A stretch of DNA of 64,000 nt from NCBI RefSeq assembly GCF_014637345.1, contig NZ_BMEX01000004.1, positions 1 to 64,000 on the forward strand, given 5' to 3'. The position numbers and the translations under genes were made by a program. Positions 33,733 through 42,606 of this stretch are shown here, piece by piece. Position 1 is the first letter of the stretch; each line of letters opens with the position of its first letter. The notes beneath the pieces were generated by a model, which worked only from the letters and a program-made list of their open reading frames with translations, was not told the origin of the DNA and did no database searches. The DNA is from Kroppenstedtia guangzhouensis. Lineage in GTDB: Bacteria > Bacillota > Bacilli > Thermoactinomycetales > DSM-45169.

Positions 33733-35511
33733 GGAATGTACCCTCCCAATACCTTTCCTTTTTCATCTCGAATGGTTATTCTATTCTTTTTCGCGTACTC
33801 CAAAACTGCCTTCGGTACGGGTTTTTTCTGTACTGGTACCTCCAAAAACATTCTACCCTCAAGGGTGGCCCCAGCCAAATCTGCATTCTGATGCCCTGAT
33901 CCTGGCCGCTGTGTCGGAACATCTCTTATTCTAGTCCCAGGAGTATACTTCATCAAAAACTCATTCATGTAGTTCCTGGCTGTTTGATACTGAATATCAG
34001 CCAATGGAGTATATTTCCTTGATATGATTTCTCCTTTATCTGGATCATAGGAATCGACTTTTCCTTCCCGCCATCTCCCTTTCTTGTCTTTATACTTCAC
34101 GTATACCTCATTGTGAGGATACTTTGACCTCATTTTGGCGTTGAAGGCATTTCCCCGTTCCAGATTAAGAGCAATTTTCCTTGCTGTCTTTTCATCGTAC
34201 CTTTCACGAAGAGACTTATATAACGATGTTTCGGAGATATCTTTCCCGATGAGATCGTTCACGATCTCATCTACACTTTTGGACTTGCTTACGATGTCAC
34301 CGACATCATCTGCGGTTTGCTTGCCACCCCCACCACCGTTACCCGTGGCCTTGTTATACCCCTCTGCCGCTTCCTGCCCGTTTTTCTTCACCCACGGCAT
34401 GGCCAGTGTGCCGTCGCCGGAGACACTGGGGATCATTTGTTGCAGTTGTTTGCCCAGGGCGGGGGAGCCGTCGAGGACTGCTCCGGCATAGGGGATCAAT
34501 ATGCCGATCATGCCGGCAATGGTGGCACTTTTCCAATCGAATTTGCGGTCTCTCAACCAGTCAAAAGCCGATTGATCCGCCACTCCTCCACTGCCGCCGC
34601 CGATGATCTTGGGCAACCACTTCTGTATGAATGGACTGAGCGTGGATTGCGCCAATTTGGCCCGCATATCGGGTGACCCCGGCGAACACACCATAACCGA
34701 AGACTCCCGCAAATCCACCGATCCCCGCATCCCGCAGGATGGTGCTTAAATCGTTTCCCTGAAGCCACGAAACCCCGCCGGAAATGGCTCCACTGACCAG
34801 CATCGTTCCCCCAAGGGGAGGGGAGGCAAAGAGAGCAATGATGGTTGCGGTTAAACCGATGGTAAATTCGGGATGATCCAATCCAAAACTGACTAACTCA
34901 AAAAACGGATCGCCCCCGGTGATAGCACCAATCAGCTTGGAAAAGCCAATCAAACCTTTTAGTTGGGGATGTTTTCCCATCTGATCATACGCAATCCGCT
35001 TCCCGACATAGTTGGAAATGCATTCCTGATCGTTTCCACAGTGTTTACGTGCTTCCTGAAGAAGCCTTTTTATACGCTCTTCACGCAACTGCTTTTTCTT
35101 TTCTTCACTGGGGCCAGAAAGAAGCTCTCCCCCTTTTTTCTTGATGCAGTCCCAGCTTAGTGCACATTCATACCAAGGTGGATCACTCTTTACTGGCCGG
35201 GGTTGGTTTTCAAGGTCAGGCTTTGTGACCAATTGAAGAGGATTTGGTTCTTTCGCTGGAGGTTCCGGCTCCGGGTCTTCTTTGGCCATGTACTTCCCGG
35301 CCTTACAGGAAGGTTCTCCGTTTTCATCGTAAAGGAAGGGAACAGAGCAAAGAATGACTTGTCGTAGGGATGCCTGCACGGGCTCACTTTTCACAATTCC
35401 GACCACAATTCCCGCCAACATCGCGGCGGCCACCATCACAAACACATATTCAACGGTGGGGGAACCCCTTCTACTTCTTACCTTTCGAAGGAGCAAACGT
35501 AAAAAATCCAA
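33729..35511 (-). CDS. polymorphic toxin with prepilin-like N-terminus (split by one 1-nt shift)
   Basis: Two frames join to one protein of about 594 aa if one base is removed from CCCC at 34677-34680 (plus strand). The N-terminus (KVRSRRG-SPTVEYVFVMVAA) has the G/xxxxE processing motif and helix of Flp/TadE-type prepilins. Then come a Pro-rich linker, Cys-containing region, hydrophobic segments (IGLTATIIALF, IAGMIGILIPYAG), a Gly-rich hinge and a basic C-terminal domain (KYKDKKGRWREGKVDSYDPD, EIISRKYTPL), perhaps a PD-(D/E)xK-type nuclease. An immunity gene overlaps its 3' end. The toxic activity is inferred. Confidence 0.65.
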
Positions 35512-35600
35512 TCAACCACGCTCCTTTTTTGGAAGAGTTCGTCAACTGGATTATATTTCATCTTTACTTTCCTGACCAATAGGACTTTGGTTGTAAAAAG

Positions 35601-35624
35601 AAAAAATCCAGCTATAGCTGGATT
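35601..35624 (-). terminator. terminator on the minus strand
   Basis: AATCCAGCTATAGCTGGATT palindrome followed on the minus strand by TTTTTT. It lies about 10 nt after the stop of a possible gene remnant and upstream of the toxin. Confidence 0.7.
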
Positions 35625-35633
35625 GCGGAAGTT

Positions 35634-35745
35634 TTATGGGATTAGTGCAGTCTTCATAGCACTTCTAATGAAACGGTGACTCCCCAAAAGCCCATGTGCA
35701 ACATATGCTATTGAACCCCCCAAATGAATCATGTGATGGAGAGTG
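35634..35745 (-). pseudogene. possible 3' remnant of a gene
   Basis: A minus-strand frame ends MIHLGGSIAYVAHGLLG...MKTALIP at 35634, directly before a strong terminator, which suggests a real gene end. The 5' part merges with the HicB-like gene on the other strand and no start signal is seen. Not recognised. Confidence 0.3.
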
Positions 35746-35750
35746 ATGAT

Positions 35751-36092
35751 GTGGACCGAGGGATTCACTTGCAGGAGAAACAGATTTACGTTTACCCGGC
35801 GCTGTTTCGTGTGGGGAATCAAGCGGGAATTGAAGTGATTTTTCCCGATTTACCCGGCTGTGTTGCGTACGGTGAGAATGAGGGGATGGCCTATGTGGAG
35901 GCAAAGGAAGCACTGGCCCTTCATCTCCGTGGTCTGGAAGCGGAGCCGCCGGAGCCCACCCCCGTCGATGACCTGGATCCGGATCCATATTTAAGAGGAG
36001 AGGAGAAAGGTGTCTTCGTCCTGATTAGCGTGTCGGTAAGTCCGTCCTCAGGTTCTCCATCACAAATCCATCTGCATCACCCCCGGGGTTGA
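35751..36092 (+). CDS. HicB-like protein (orphan antitoxin fold)
   Basis: About 113 aa with the HicB partial RNase H fold: IYVYPALFRVGNQAGIEVIF followed by PDLPGCVAYGE and AKEALALHLRGLE. The GTG at 35751 has GGAG 8 nt upstream; earlier ATG codons lack one. The C-terminus after VFVLISVSV is unusual (Ser/His/Pro-rich) and may be out of frame. No HicA-like toxin gene is adjacent. Confidence 0.65.
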   Translation: MDRGIHLQEKQIYVYPALFRVGNQAGIEVIFPDLPGCVAYGENEGMAYVEAKEALALHLRGLEAEPPEPTPVDDLDPDPYLRGEEKGVFVLISVSVSPSSGSPSQIHLHHPRG

Positions 36093-36110
36093 TCCCGGCG
36101 GAACCATTAA

Positions 36111-36144
36111 ACCTCACGTGAAGCGACCGCTACGTGAGGTTTTT
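36111..36144 (+). terminator. terminator of the hicB-like gene
   Basis: ACCTCACGT and ACGTGAGGT pair, followed by TTTTT. Confidence 0.8.
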
Positions 36145-36179
36145 CCCTGATTCCCGGAGGATCATCCCGACCTCTTTTT

Positions 36180-36398
36180 TCAGTGGTCCTCCACCTTGTG
36201 TCCATAGTGTTGCTTGATGTTTTCCACAGAATCCCCATCGATCAGAAAATCGGCGTCGGGTGTGCTCAGTTTGATGACTCTTTGCTGGAAATCAAAGGAG
36301 GTGTCACCCAGGTGGATTTCATACAGTTCTCCGGAGGCAGTCGTAATGATCAGTTCTCCCCATTGTTTTAACCGCTCTTGAACGGATTCCATTTTCAT
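36180..36398 (-). CDS. small conserved-looking protein (72 aa), unknown
   Basis: Starts MKMESVQERLKQWGELIITT; mixed alpha/beta, no membrane helix, a mildly acidic protein. The ATG at 36398 has GAGAGGTGAA about 7 nt upstream; longer frames upstream lack support. The family was not recognised. Convergent with hicB and divergent from the aldehyde dehydrogenase. Confidence 0.55.
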   Translation of the reverse strand: MKMESVQERLKQWGELIITTASGELYEIHLGDTSFDFQQRVIKLSTPDADFLIDGDSVENIKQHYGHKVEDH

Positions 36399-36589
36399 TG
36401 TGTGTTCACCTCTCATACTGGATTCGTGTTTAATATCTCCGGCTGTTTTCCCCCTCATTCCCCCGCCGTTCAGATAAAAAGTGGAATCTCTGCATCCATT
36501 TAAGGCGTGTTCCCGAAAGGCGCGCATACTGAACCGACGAAGGGGGGAGAGTAAGTTTAATCCATTTTTCAGCAAAAGGAGATGTGACG

Positions 36590-38056
36590 TTGGCTGAATA
36601 CACGGATTTAAACAGGCCACTCATCGGTACCAGGTGGCGGGATGGTTCCACTGGGAAATCTTACAACGTCACCAATCCATACAACCAGGAGACGATTGCG
36701 GAAATCGTCATGGCAGACCAAGGGGATGTGGATGAGGCCTATCAGACCGCCAAAAGTGTGCAGGAAAAGTGGGCCCAGGTACTTCCCCAGGAGAAAAGGA
36801 TGATTCTCGAACACGCGGCGGAGATCATGGAGCGGCGGAGGGAGGAGTTGGTGAAATGGCTGGCCGTGGAATCGGGGAGTTCCCGGTTGAAAGCCCATGT
36901 GGAAATCGATTTTTCCATCAGCATTATCAAAGAGGCCGCCACTTTTCCCTTTCGGATGAACGGCAGCATCGTACCTTCCATAGTTCCCGGGAAGGAAAAC
37001 AGGATTTACAGAAAACCGGTGGGGGTCGTCGGGGTGATCAGCCCTTGGAATTTTCCCCTCTATCTGTCGATGCGATCCATCGCCCCGGCATTGGGTGCCA
37101 GCAATGGGGTGGTGGTGAAGCCGCCGGTTTCGACGCCGATCACCGGGGGGATTTTGATTGGGAAGATTTTCGAGGAAGCCGGTCTGCCTGCGGGATTGTT
37201 CAGCGTCATCATCGGTGCAAACGAAGAGGTTGGCGATCCCATGGTCGTCCATCCGATCCCGGGAATCATCTCTTTCACCGGATCAACCCGAGTGGGTCGA
37301 ATGATCGGAGCCAAGGCGGGGGAGAGGTTAAAGCGGGTGGCCTTGGAACTGGGTGGAAACAATGTGTTCATCGTGCTGGATGATGCCGATCTCGACCGGG
37401 CGGCCCGGGCAGCCGCCTTCGGCAAGTTTATGCATCAGGGGCAAATCTGTATGTCGATCAACCGAATGATTGTCGACCGACGAGTGTACGAGCCCTTTCT
37501 CGAAAAGCTGAAGGAGAGGGTGTCATCGTTAAAAGTGGGCGACCCCCTGAAGAAAGAGACCGATATCGGTCCATTGATCAAACCTTCGGAAGTGAAGAGA
37601 ATCCAGGAGATGGTGGAAGAGAGTAAACGCCAAGGGGCCCAAGCGGTTCTGGAAGGCAGTGCCAGGGGAACCCTTATGGATCCCGTGATTCTGGCGGATG
37701 TCACCAATGAGATGCCGATTGCTAAAAATGAAATCTTCGGGCCGGTGGCCGCAGTGATTCCTGTGGACGGGGAAGAAGAGGCGATCCAGGTGGCCAATGA
37801 CACTTCTTTCGGATTGAGCGGGTCGGTACATGCCGGCACCATCGAACGGGGGGTGAGAGTTGCTCACCGGATCGAAACGGGCATGATCCACGTCAACGAC
37901 CAGCCGGTCAATGATGAACCGGTGATCGCCTTTGGCGGGGAGAAAGACTCGGGATTGGGCCGGTTCGGCGGAGAATGGGCATTGGATGAGTTTACGACGG
38001 TGAAATGGATTTCAGTACAGGAAAAGGAACGGGACTACCCTTTTGATCCGAATTAG
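36590..38056 (+). CDS. aldehyde dehydrogenase (NAD(P)+)
   Basis: A 488-aa ALDH-superfamily enzyme, full length. The general base is in LELGGNN, the catalytic Cys in GQICMSINR, and the Rossmann loop in FTGSTRVGR; ISPWNFPL is the usual pre-site. It resembles aromatic aldehyde (benzaldehyde/vanillin) dehydrogenases of the YfmT kind. TTG at 36590 with AGGAG 8 nt upstream is preferred over the GTG at 36584. The next gene is an alcohol dehydrogenase, so the pair may oxidise an alcohol to the acid. Confidence 0.88.
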   Translation: MAEYTDLNRPLIGTRWRDGSTGKSYNVTNPYNQETIAEIVMADQGDVDEAYQTAKSVQEKWAQVLPQEKRMILEHAAEIMERRREELVKWLAVESGSSRLKAHVEIDFSISIIKEAATFPFRMNGSIVPSIVPGKENRIYRKPVGVVGVISPWNFPLYLSMRSIAPALGASNGVVVKPPVSTPITGGILIGKIFEEAGLPAGLFSVIIGANEEVGDPMVVHPIPGIISFTGSTRVGRMIGAKAGERLKRVALELGGNNVFIVLDDADLDRAARAAAFGKFMHQGQICMSINRMIVDRRVYEPFLEKLKERVSSLKVGDPLKKETDIGPLIKPSEVKRIQEMVEESKRQGAQAVLEGSARGTLMDPVILADVTNEMPIAKNEIFGPVAAVIPVDGEEEAIQVANDTSFGLSGSVHAGTIERGVRVAHRIETGMIHVNDQPVNDEPVIAFGGEKDSGLGRFGGEWALDEFTTVKWISVQEKERDYPFDPN

Positions 38057-38248
38057 GGTGTGTCTGATTAAACCAATATTGGGAGGCGGGCCTGTGTGAC
38101 CGGCAGAGAATTCAGGGGAGCACAAGTCTCGCCTGGGCCGCTTCGCTCCTTGGTCTCGCTAGGCGCTTTTTATAAGAGATCGGAGATGGTCACGCAGGTC
38201 TCACCTAATCCGATTGTCCTAAAATGTACAGGTACAGGAGGAGCCGAT

Positions 38249-39346
38249 ATGGAAATCAAAGCAGCGATCACGACAGAAAAAGGATCACCTTTTTATGTGG
38301 AGCAAGTCCAATTGGAAGATCCCAAAGAAGGGGAGGTGATGGTCAAGGTTGTGGCCTCGGGAACCTGTCATACGGATATGGTGGCCCGGGATCAGGAATA
38401 TCCCGTTCCCCTCCCGGCAGTGCTCGGGCATGAAGGGGCGGGAGTGGTGGAAAAAGTGGGCGATGGCGTGAAGAGTGTATCGGAAGGGGATCATGTGGTC
38501 CTATCTTTTGCCTATTGTGGACGATGCAAGAATTGTCTCACAGGTCACCCATACGTTTGTGAGAATTTTACAGAACTGAATTTCATCGTGGACAGTCCGA
38601 ACCCTCCCCGTCGCATCCATCGGGACGGAGAGTATCTCACCACTTTCTTTGGCCAATCTTCCTTTGCAACTTAACTGACCAGTGAGCAGAATGTGGTGAA
38701 AGTGGACAGGGAGGTGGATCTGAACATTCTCGGCCCCTTGGGTTGCGGGATTCAAACCGGGGCCGGTGCTGTACTGAATACCTTGAACCCCCGGGCGGGA
38801 TCCAGTATCGCCTGTTTCGGTTGTGGTGCGGTCGGCTTGAGTGCGCTGATGGCGGCCCGGGCGGTGGGATGCACGCCGATTATCGCCATTGATGTTCATG
38901 ATCAACGTCTCCAACTTGCCAAGGAACTGGGTGCAACCCATACGATCAATGGGAAAGATGAAGATGCGGTGGAAGCGATCCGGAAGTTGCTGGATACAGG
39001 AGTGAAATACTCCGTAGAGACCACCGGGGTGCCCGCTGTTCTGAGGCAAGCCGTCGAATCCCTGACATTTATGGGGATGACCGCAGTAGTTGGAGCCCCT
39101 CCCTTCGGTGCCACGGTGGAACTGGATATGAATGACGTCCTGATTCAAGAGAAGACCATCCGCGGGGTGATCGAAGGGGACAGCATTCCACAAGTGTTTA
39201 TCCCGCAATTGATCGCTCTCTATAAAAAAGGCTTGTTTCCATTTGACCGGCTGATCCGCTTTTACGAGTTGGATGATATCAATCAAGCGATCAAGGATTC
39301 CGAGACCGGAGTTACGATCAAGCCGGTGATTCGGATGCCCCATTGA
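38249..39346 (+). pseudogene. zinc alcohol dehydrogenase with internal ochre stop
   Basis: A continuous 365-codon frame of an aryl-alcohol-type medium-chain dehydrogenase: catalytic zinc site GTCHTD and GHEGAGVVEKVG, structural zinc CGRCKNCLTGHPYVC, NAD site CFGCGAVGLSALMA. One TAA at 38672-38674 follows SSFAT where relatives have Tyr, cutting it to 141 residues. Both halves are otherwise well preserved. AGGAGGAGCC precedes the ATG. A stem-loop region at 38122-38175 separates it from the aldehyde dehydrogenase. Confidence 0.85.
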
Positions 39347-39348
39347 TC

Positions 39349-39382
39349 ACCCCCCTCACGTAAACCAACGTGAGGGGGGTTC
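39349..39382 (+). terminator. terminator of the alcohol dehydrogenase
   Basis: ACCCCCCTCACG and CGTGAGGGGGGT form a 12-bp stem with an 8-nt loop, then TT. Confidence 0.75.
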
Positions 39383-39390
39383 AATCCCAT

Positions 39391-39486
39391 TTAAATCCCC
39401 TGTTCTTCCAGCGCCCGGAGGATCCATGCGGGTATCCCGGCGAATGGGGAGAAGATCAGCCGGTCAGGGGTATTGAAGCGATTCAT
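39391..39486 (-). CDS. possible small protein (31 aa)
   Basis: MNRFNTPDRLIFSPFAGIPA and a short helical tail, downstream of the TPR gene on the same strand. The ribosome-binding site is poor. It may be a remnant or a real micro-protein. Confidence 0.25.
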   Translation of the reverse strand: MNRFNTPDRLIFSPFAGIPAWILRALEEQGI

Positions 39487-39522
39487 TGAATATTTCGGGC
39501 AGTTGCTAAGATTTCCCCCGCC

Positions 39523-40392
39523 TCATTGAATCCACCCCCGCCGGATCAGGAAGTTGAACAAGGGATCTACAATCCAAAACAGGATGGTAAAGAGAAGGAG
39601 AAGAAGGAAAAGGGGGCGAAAGAAGATAAACAGCCCGATGATCAAAACCCAACGCCATCGTCCGATTCGCGACATGAACAGGGCCCAGGACCAAAACAGA
39701 TCGTAGACCGGATGCTTCGCTTTCAGGGAAACGAGGAAGGCTTTCCGGATGTCCGGATCTTCCGGATCGATCCGGATAGCTTCCCGCAGATATTCGAAAG
39801 CTTCTTTGGGATGGTTTTGATTCAGCAGGAACAACCCGTAATTATAATGGATGTTCAGCCCCTCGGGATCCATCCGGAGAGCCGTTTGGAAAGCTTTCCG
39901 GGCTGCCTCGGGTTTCTTTTTTTCCACCAGGATCCGCCCGTGGAGGGTGTGATAATCCGCGTCCCCGGGATCCAGCTCCAGAGCCCTTTGGATGTGGTTC
40001 AGTGCCCGCTTCAATTCCCGGCGGTCTTGGAAAAGAAAATTCGCGTACCAATAATGGATGAGATCGTGATCGGGATCCATCCGGAGAGCCTGTTGAAAAG
40101 CTTTGTCCGCCTCGGTCTTTTTCTTGTTGATTTCCAAAAGAACTCCGTGAAAGGCCAGATACAAAGCGTGGTCCGGTTGAAGACGGACCGCCTTGACAAT
40201 GGATTCCAGCGCCCGCTGAGGCTGTCCCTTCAGATATTCCGCCCGGGCCATCAAATAGTGGGCACCGGCATGATCCGGCTCAGCGGTCAGAACTTTGGCT
40301 ATCCGCTGTAAGGCGAGATCGTAGCGTCCGATCTGGATCGCCTGTTCTGCCCGGTCAAATTCCAGCGAGACATCGATTCCGGTGGCAGACAT
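39523..40392 (-). CDS. TPR protein with C-terminal membrane anchor
   Basis: A 289-aa protein with about six tetratricopeptide repeats (residues 10-220; repeats such as ALESIVKAVRLQPDHALYLA and AFEYLREAIRIDPEDPDIRK) and two C-terminal hydrophobic segments (about 235-275). It is 11 nt downstream of the TPR-AAA ATPase gene, so the two probably act together at the membrane, perhaps as an unfoldase with its adaptor. No function is known. Confidence 0.75.
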   Translation of the reverse strand: MSATGIDVSLEFDRAEQAIQIGRYDLALQRIAKVLTAEPDHAGAHYLMARAEYLKGQPQRALESIVKAVRLQPDHALYLAFHGVLLEINKKKTEADKAFQQALRMDPDHDLIHYWYANFLFQDRRELKRALNHIQRALELDPGDADYHTLHGRILVEKKKPEAARKAFQTALRMDPEGLNIHYNYGLFLLNQNHPKEAFEYLREAIRIDPEDPDIRKAFLVSLKAKHPVYDLFWSWALFMSRIGRWRWVLIIGLFIFFRPLFLLLLLFTILFWIVDPLFNFLIRRGWIQ

Positions 40393-40403
40393 GATGTCTC
40401 CTC

Positions 40404-41720
40404 CTACTTATTCAGGTACTTCAGAATCTCATCATAGGTTCCGGCCTCATTGCTGTAGGTGGCATAATTTTTGGCGGTGGACAACCATTCCAGGGTGGAG
40501 GGTTTTACCTCTTTGACAGCCTGGATGAGCATCGAAGTGGTGATAGGACGCTTTTGGCCGGTTTTCATCGCTTCCCGGATCGCCATGTCGGCGGCGGTAT
40601 CCACCACAGCACGCAGGTCCGCTCCGGAGAAGCGATCTGTTTTTTTCGCCACCTTCACATAGTCGATCTCCTCCACAGGCTTCTCTTTCAAATGGATATG
40701 CAAAATCTCCACCCGGGCCTCCAGATCAGGAGGTGCGACAAACAACACCCGGTCAAACCGTCCCGGCCGCCGCAGGGCGGAATCGACAAACCAGGGGGTG
40801 TTGGTGGCTCCCAGGACGAGAATGTCTCGGTTATCGGAGTGGATTCCATCCATCTCATTCAGCAGTTGGTTGGTCAAAGCCCGGGTGTGGGGCGACTGTC
40901 CCTTTTGCCGGGAGCCTCCGATCGCGTCCAGTTCATCGATAAAGATGATGGTGGGGGCATGGCGGCGGGCAGTCTCAAAAAGTTCGTGCAGATTTTTCTC
41001 ACTTTGTCCGATATAAAAATCCAGGATCTGGTGGATGTCCAAGCTGACGAAATGGGCGTTGCACTCCCCGGCGGTTGCCCGGGCAATAAAGGTTTTGCCA
41101 CAGCCGGGAGGGCCGTACAACAAGATGCCACCGCCGGTTTTCTTACCATAGGAACGAAACAGATCAGGGTTTTGAAAGGGATAGATAATGTTCATGCGGA
41201 TATTTTCTTTCAGCTGTTCCAGCCCGCCCACATCCTGAAAGGTGAGGGTGGGACGTTCCAAGTCATGGTCAGAGGGGTCTTTTTGGAACTCCAGCACTTT
41301 CATCCGGGCCTTCGCTTTGACGCCCTGCTGCTGCAATTCTTCCCGAAACTCCCGATCTTCCAGAGAGGGATCCCGTTCCAGGGCTTCCTCATAGCGGTCA
41401 GCGGCCTCCTGGGGGTCTTCCAGGGCAAGTGCGATTTTGGCTGCGAGCATCAGCATCTGTGCTGTGGTTTCACCTGTGATCCGTTGCAAACAAGCCTGTG
41501 CTTTCCGGAACTGTCCCTGGTCATACCAAGCCTGGGCCAACAGGCAGACGGTGTCCGGGTCTGACTCCTTCTCCAGGATCTCTTCCAGATGAAGAATTCC
41601 TTCCTCGTGTCTTCCTGCTTGTATCAACAATTGAGCCGCATGCTTTTTCAAGGGAAGGTTTTCCGGGCTGTATTTCAGAGCTTCGAGGACGGCGGTGATG
41701 TTTTTTTGAAGATCCTGCAT
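40404..41720 (-). CDS. TPR-AAA+ ATPase (Cdc48/FtsH-like AAA module)
   Basis: A 438-aa protein: TPR-like helices (about 1-140), then one classical AAA module with Walker A GPPGCGKTF, Walker B IIFIDELDAIG, sensor ATNTPWFVDSALRRPGRFDR with arginine finger. No protease domain. The ATG at 41720 has AGGAGGGACTT just before it; a longer frame to 41867 is not supported. It probably remodels protein complexes together with the TPR membrane protein downstream. Confidence 0.8.
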   Translation of the reverse strand: MQDLQKNITAVLEALKYSPENLPLKKHAAQLLIQAGRHEEGILHLEEILEKESDPDTVCLLAQAWYDQGQFRKAQACLQRITGETTAQMLMLAAKIALALEDPQEAADRYEEALERDPSLEDREFREELQQQGVKAKARMKVLEFQKDPSDHDLERPTLTFQDVGGLEQLKENIRMNIIYPFQNPDLFRSYGKKTGGGILLYGPPGCGKTFIARATAGECNAHFVSLDIHQILDFYIGQSEKNLHELFETARRHAPTIIFIDELDAIGGSRQKGQSPHTRALTNQLLNEMDGIHSDNRDILVLGATNTPWFVDSALRRPGRFDRVLFVAPPDLEARVEILHIHLKEKPVEEIDYVKVAKKTDRFSGADLRAVVDTAADMAIREAMKTGQKRPITTSMLIQAVKEVKPSTLEWLSTAKNYATYSNEAGTYDEILKYLNK

Positions 41721-41863
41721 AAGTCCCTCCTGTGAGTGATGATCCCCCAATGCGGGGAAATAAAAAGATTTCACAACTGTTATATCATTTGACATCCGGA
41801 TAAACAAGCGGTACCAAGAGGAATCCCCCGCGGGAATCAGCGGGGGAGGGATGTGATGAAGAT

Positions 41864-42409
41864 TCATTTCAGTGTGCGGAGCAGCTGATTGAGGGATTGC
41901 GCCTTGGCAAGGGCGGCTTCGTCTTGAAGTACTTCCCCCGGCTTATTTCCCGTTCCGATGACATAATCGAGGAAGGTCATGCCTGCAAAATCAAAGATCC
42001 AGTGGAACTGCTGAATGAGTGGTAAGCCCTTCATTTTGGGAGAGTCACCGCCGGTGAGGACGACAATCGCCTGTTTTCCCTGCACTGCTTCGCGAAAGGA
42101 CCAATCCGTATCCCGGAGGGATTGGGACCAGCGGTCGACAAAATTTTTCATCCGTCCGGTCATCCCGTACCAGTAGAGGGGGGTGGCGAAAAGAAATACA
42201 TCATGCTCGGCCATCTGTTTCACACATTTGTCATAGTCGTCGTCCACGGCTTGAAATCCGCCGGGTTCGTGACGGAGATCATCGATCGGCAGGATTCGGG
42301 TCTCTTTCAGGCGGAGGGTGGTGACAGACAATCCGGTGGTCACCCGGTTTGCCAACTGTTCTGTATTGCCGTTTTTACGGGAACTTCCCAGCAGAGTGAA
42401 GATCTTCAC
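41864..42409 (-). CDS. flavodoxin-fold NAD(P)H oxidoreductase
   Basis: A 181-aa NADPH-dependent FMN reductase-like protein: the FMN phosphate loop GSSRKNGNTEQLA, ATPLYWYGMTGRMKNFVDRW and LTGGDSPKMKG. Relatives reduce quinones or nitro compounds or supply FMNH2. It is divergent from a LysR regulator across 197 nt, the usual arrangement of a LysR-controlled gene. Confidence 0.8.
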   Translation of the reverse strand: MKIFTLLGSSRKNGNTEQLANRVTTGLSVTTLRLKETRILPIDDLRHEPGGFQAVDDDYDKCVKQMAEHDVFLFATPLYWYGMTGRMKNFVDRWSQSLRDTDWSFREAVQGKQAIVVLTGGDSPKMKGLPLIQQFHWIFDFAGMTFLDYVIGTGNKPGEVLQDEAALAKAQSLNQLLRTLK

Positions 42410-42552
42410 GGGGATTGAAAGTCTCCTTTCGTGATAGAAATGAACACGGAGGCATCAGGATGATCCCTGGATTCCGGGACCGGTCCCACCTTTCAAGGAG
42501 GAACCGATCGCCTCTCATTATAGTTCCCCCTGTTTTATCTGTTAAATGGATG

Positions 42553-42582
42553 ATTCCGATTTAAACGATCGGGATTTATAAT
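42553..42582 (+). promoter_or_regulatory. LysR-type operator overlapping a -10 box
   Basis: ATTCCGAT-TTAAACG-ATCGGGAT (42553-42575) is a near-perfect inverted repeat, immediately followed by TATAAT (42577-42582), 25 nt before the LysR gene. It could mediate autorepression and control of the divergent reductase. Confidence 0.55.
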
Positions 42583-42606
42583 GACAGGAAAAAGGAGGAG
42601 GGTGTC

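Noticed and set aside
32700-33750. Possible CRISPR-like spacing of short repeats in the immunity region
   Set aside because: Only two terminator-like hairpins and one 30-bp pair; no regular repeat-spacer array anywhere in the window.
38096-38248. Longer start for the alcohol dehydrogenase
   Set aside because: The extension covers a stem-loop region and is not protein-like; ATG 38249 has AGGAGGAG upstream.
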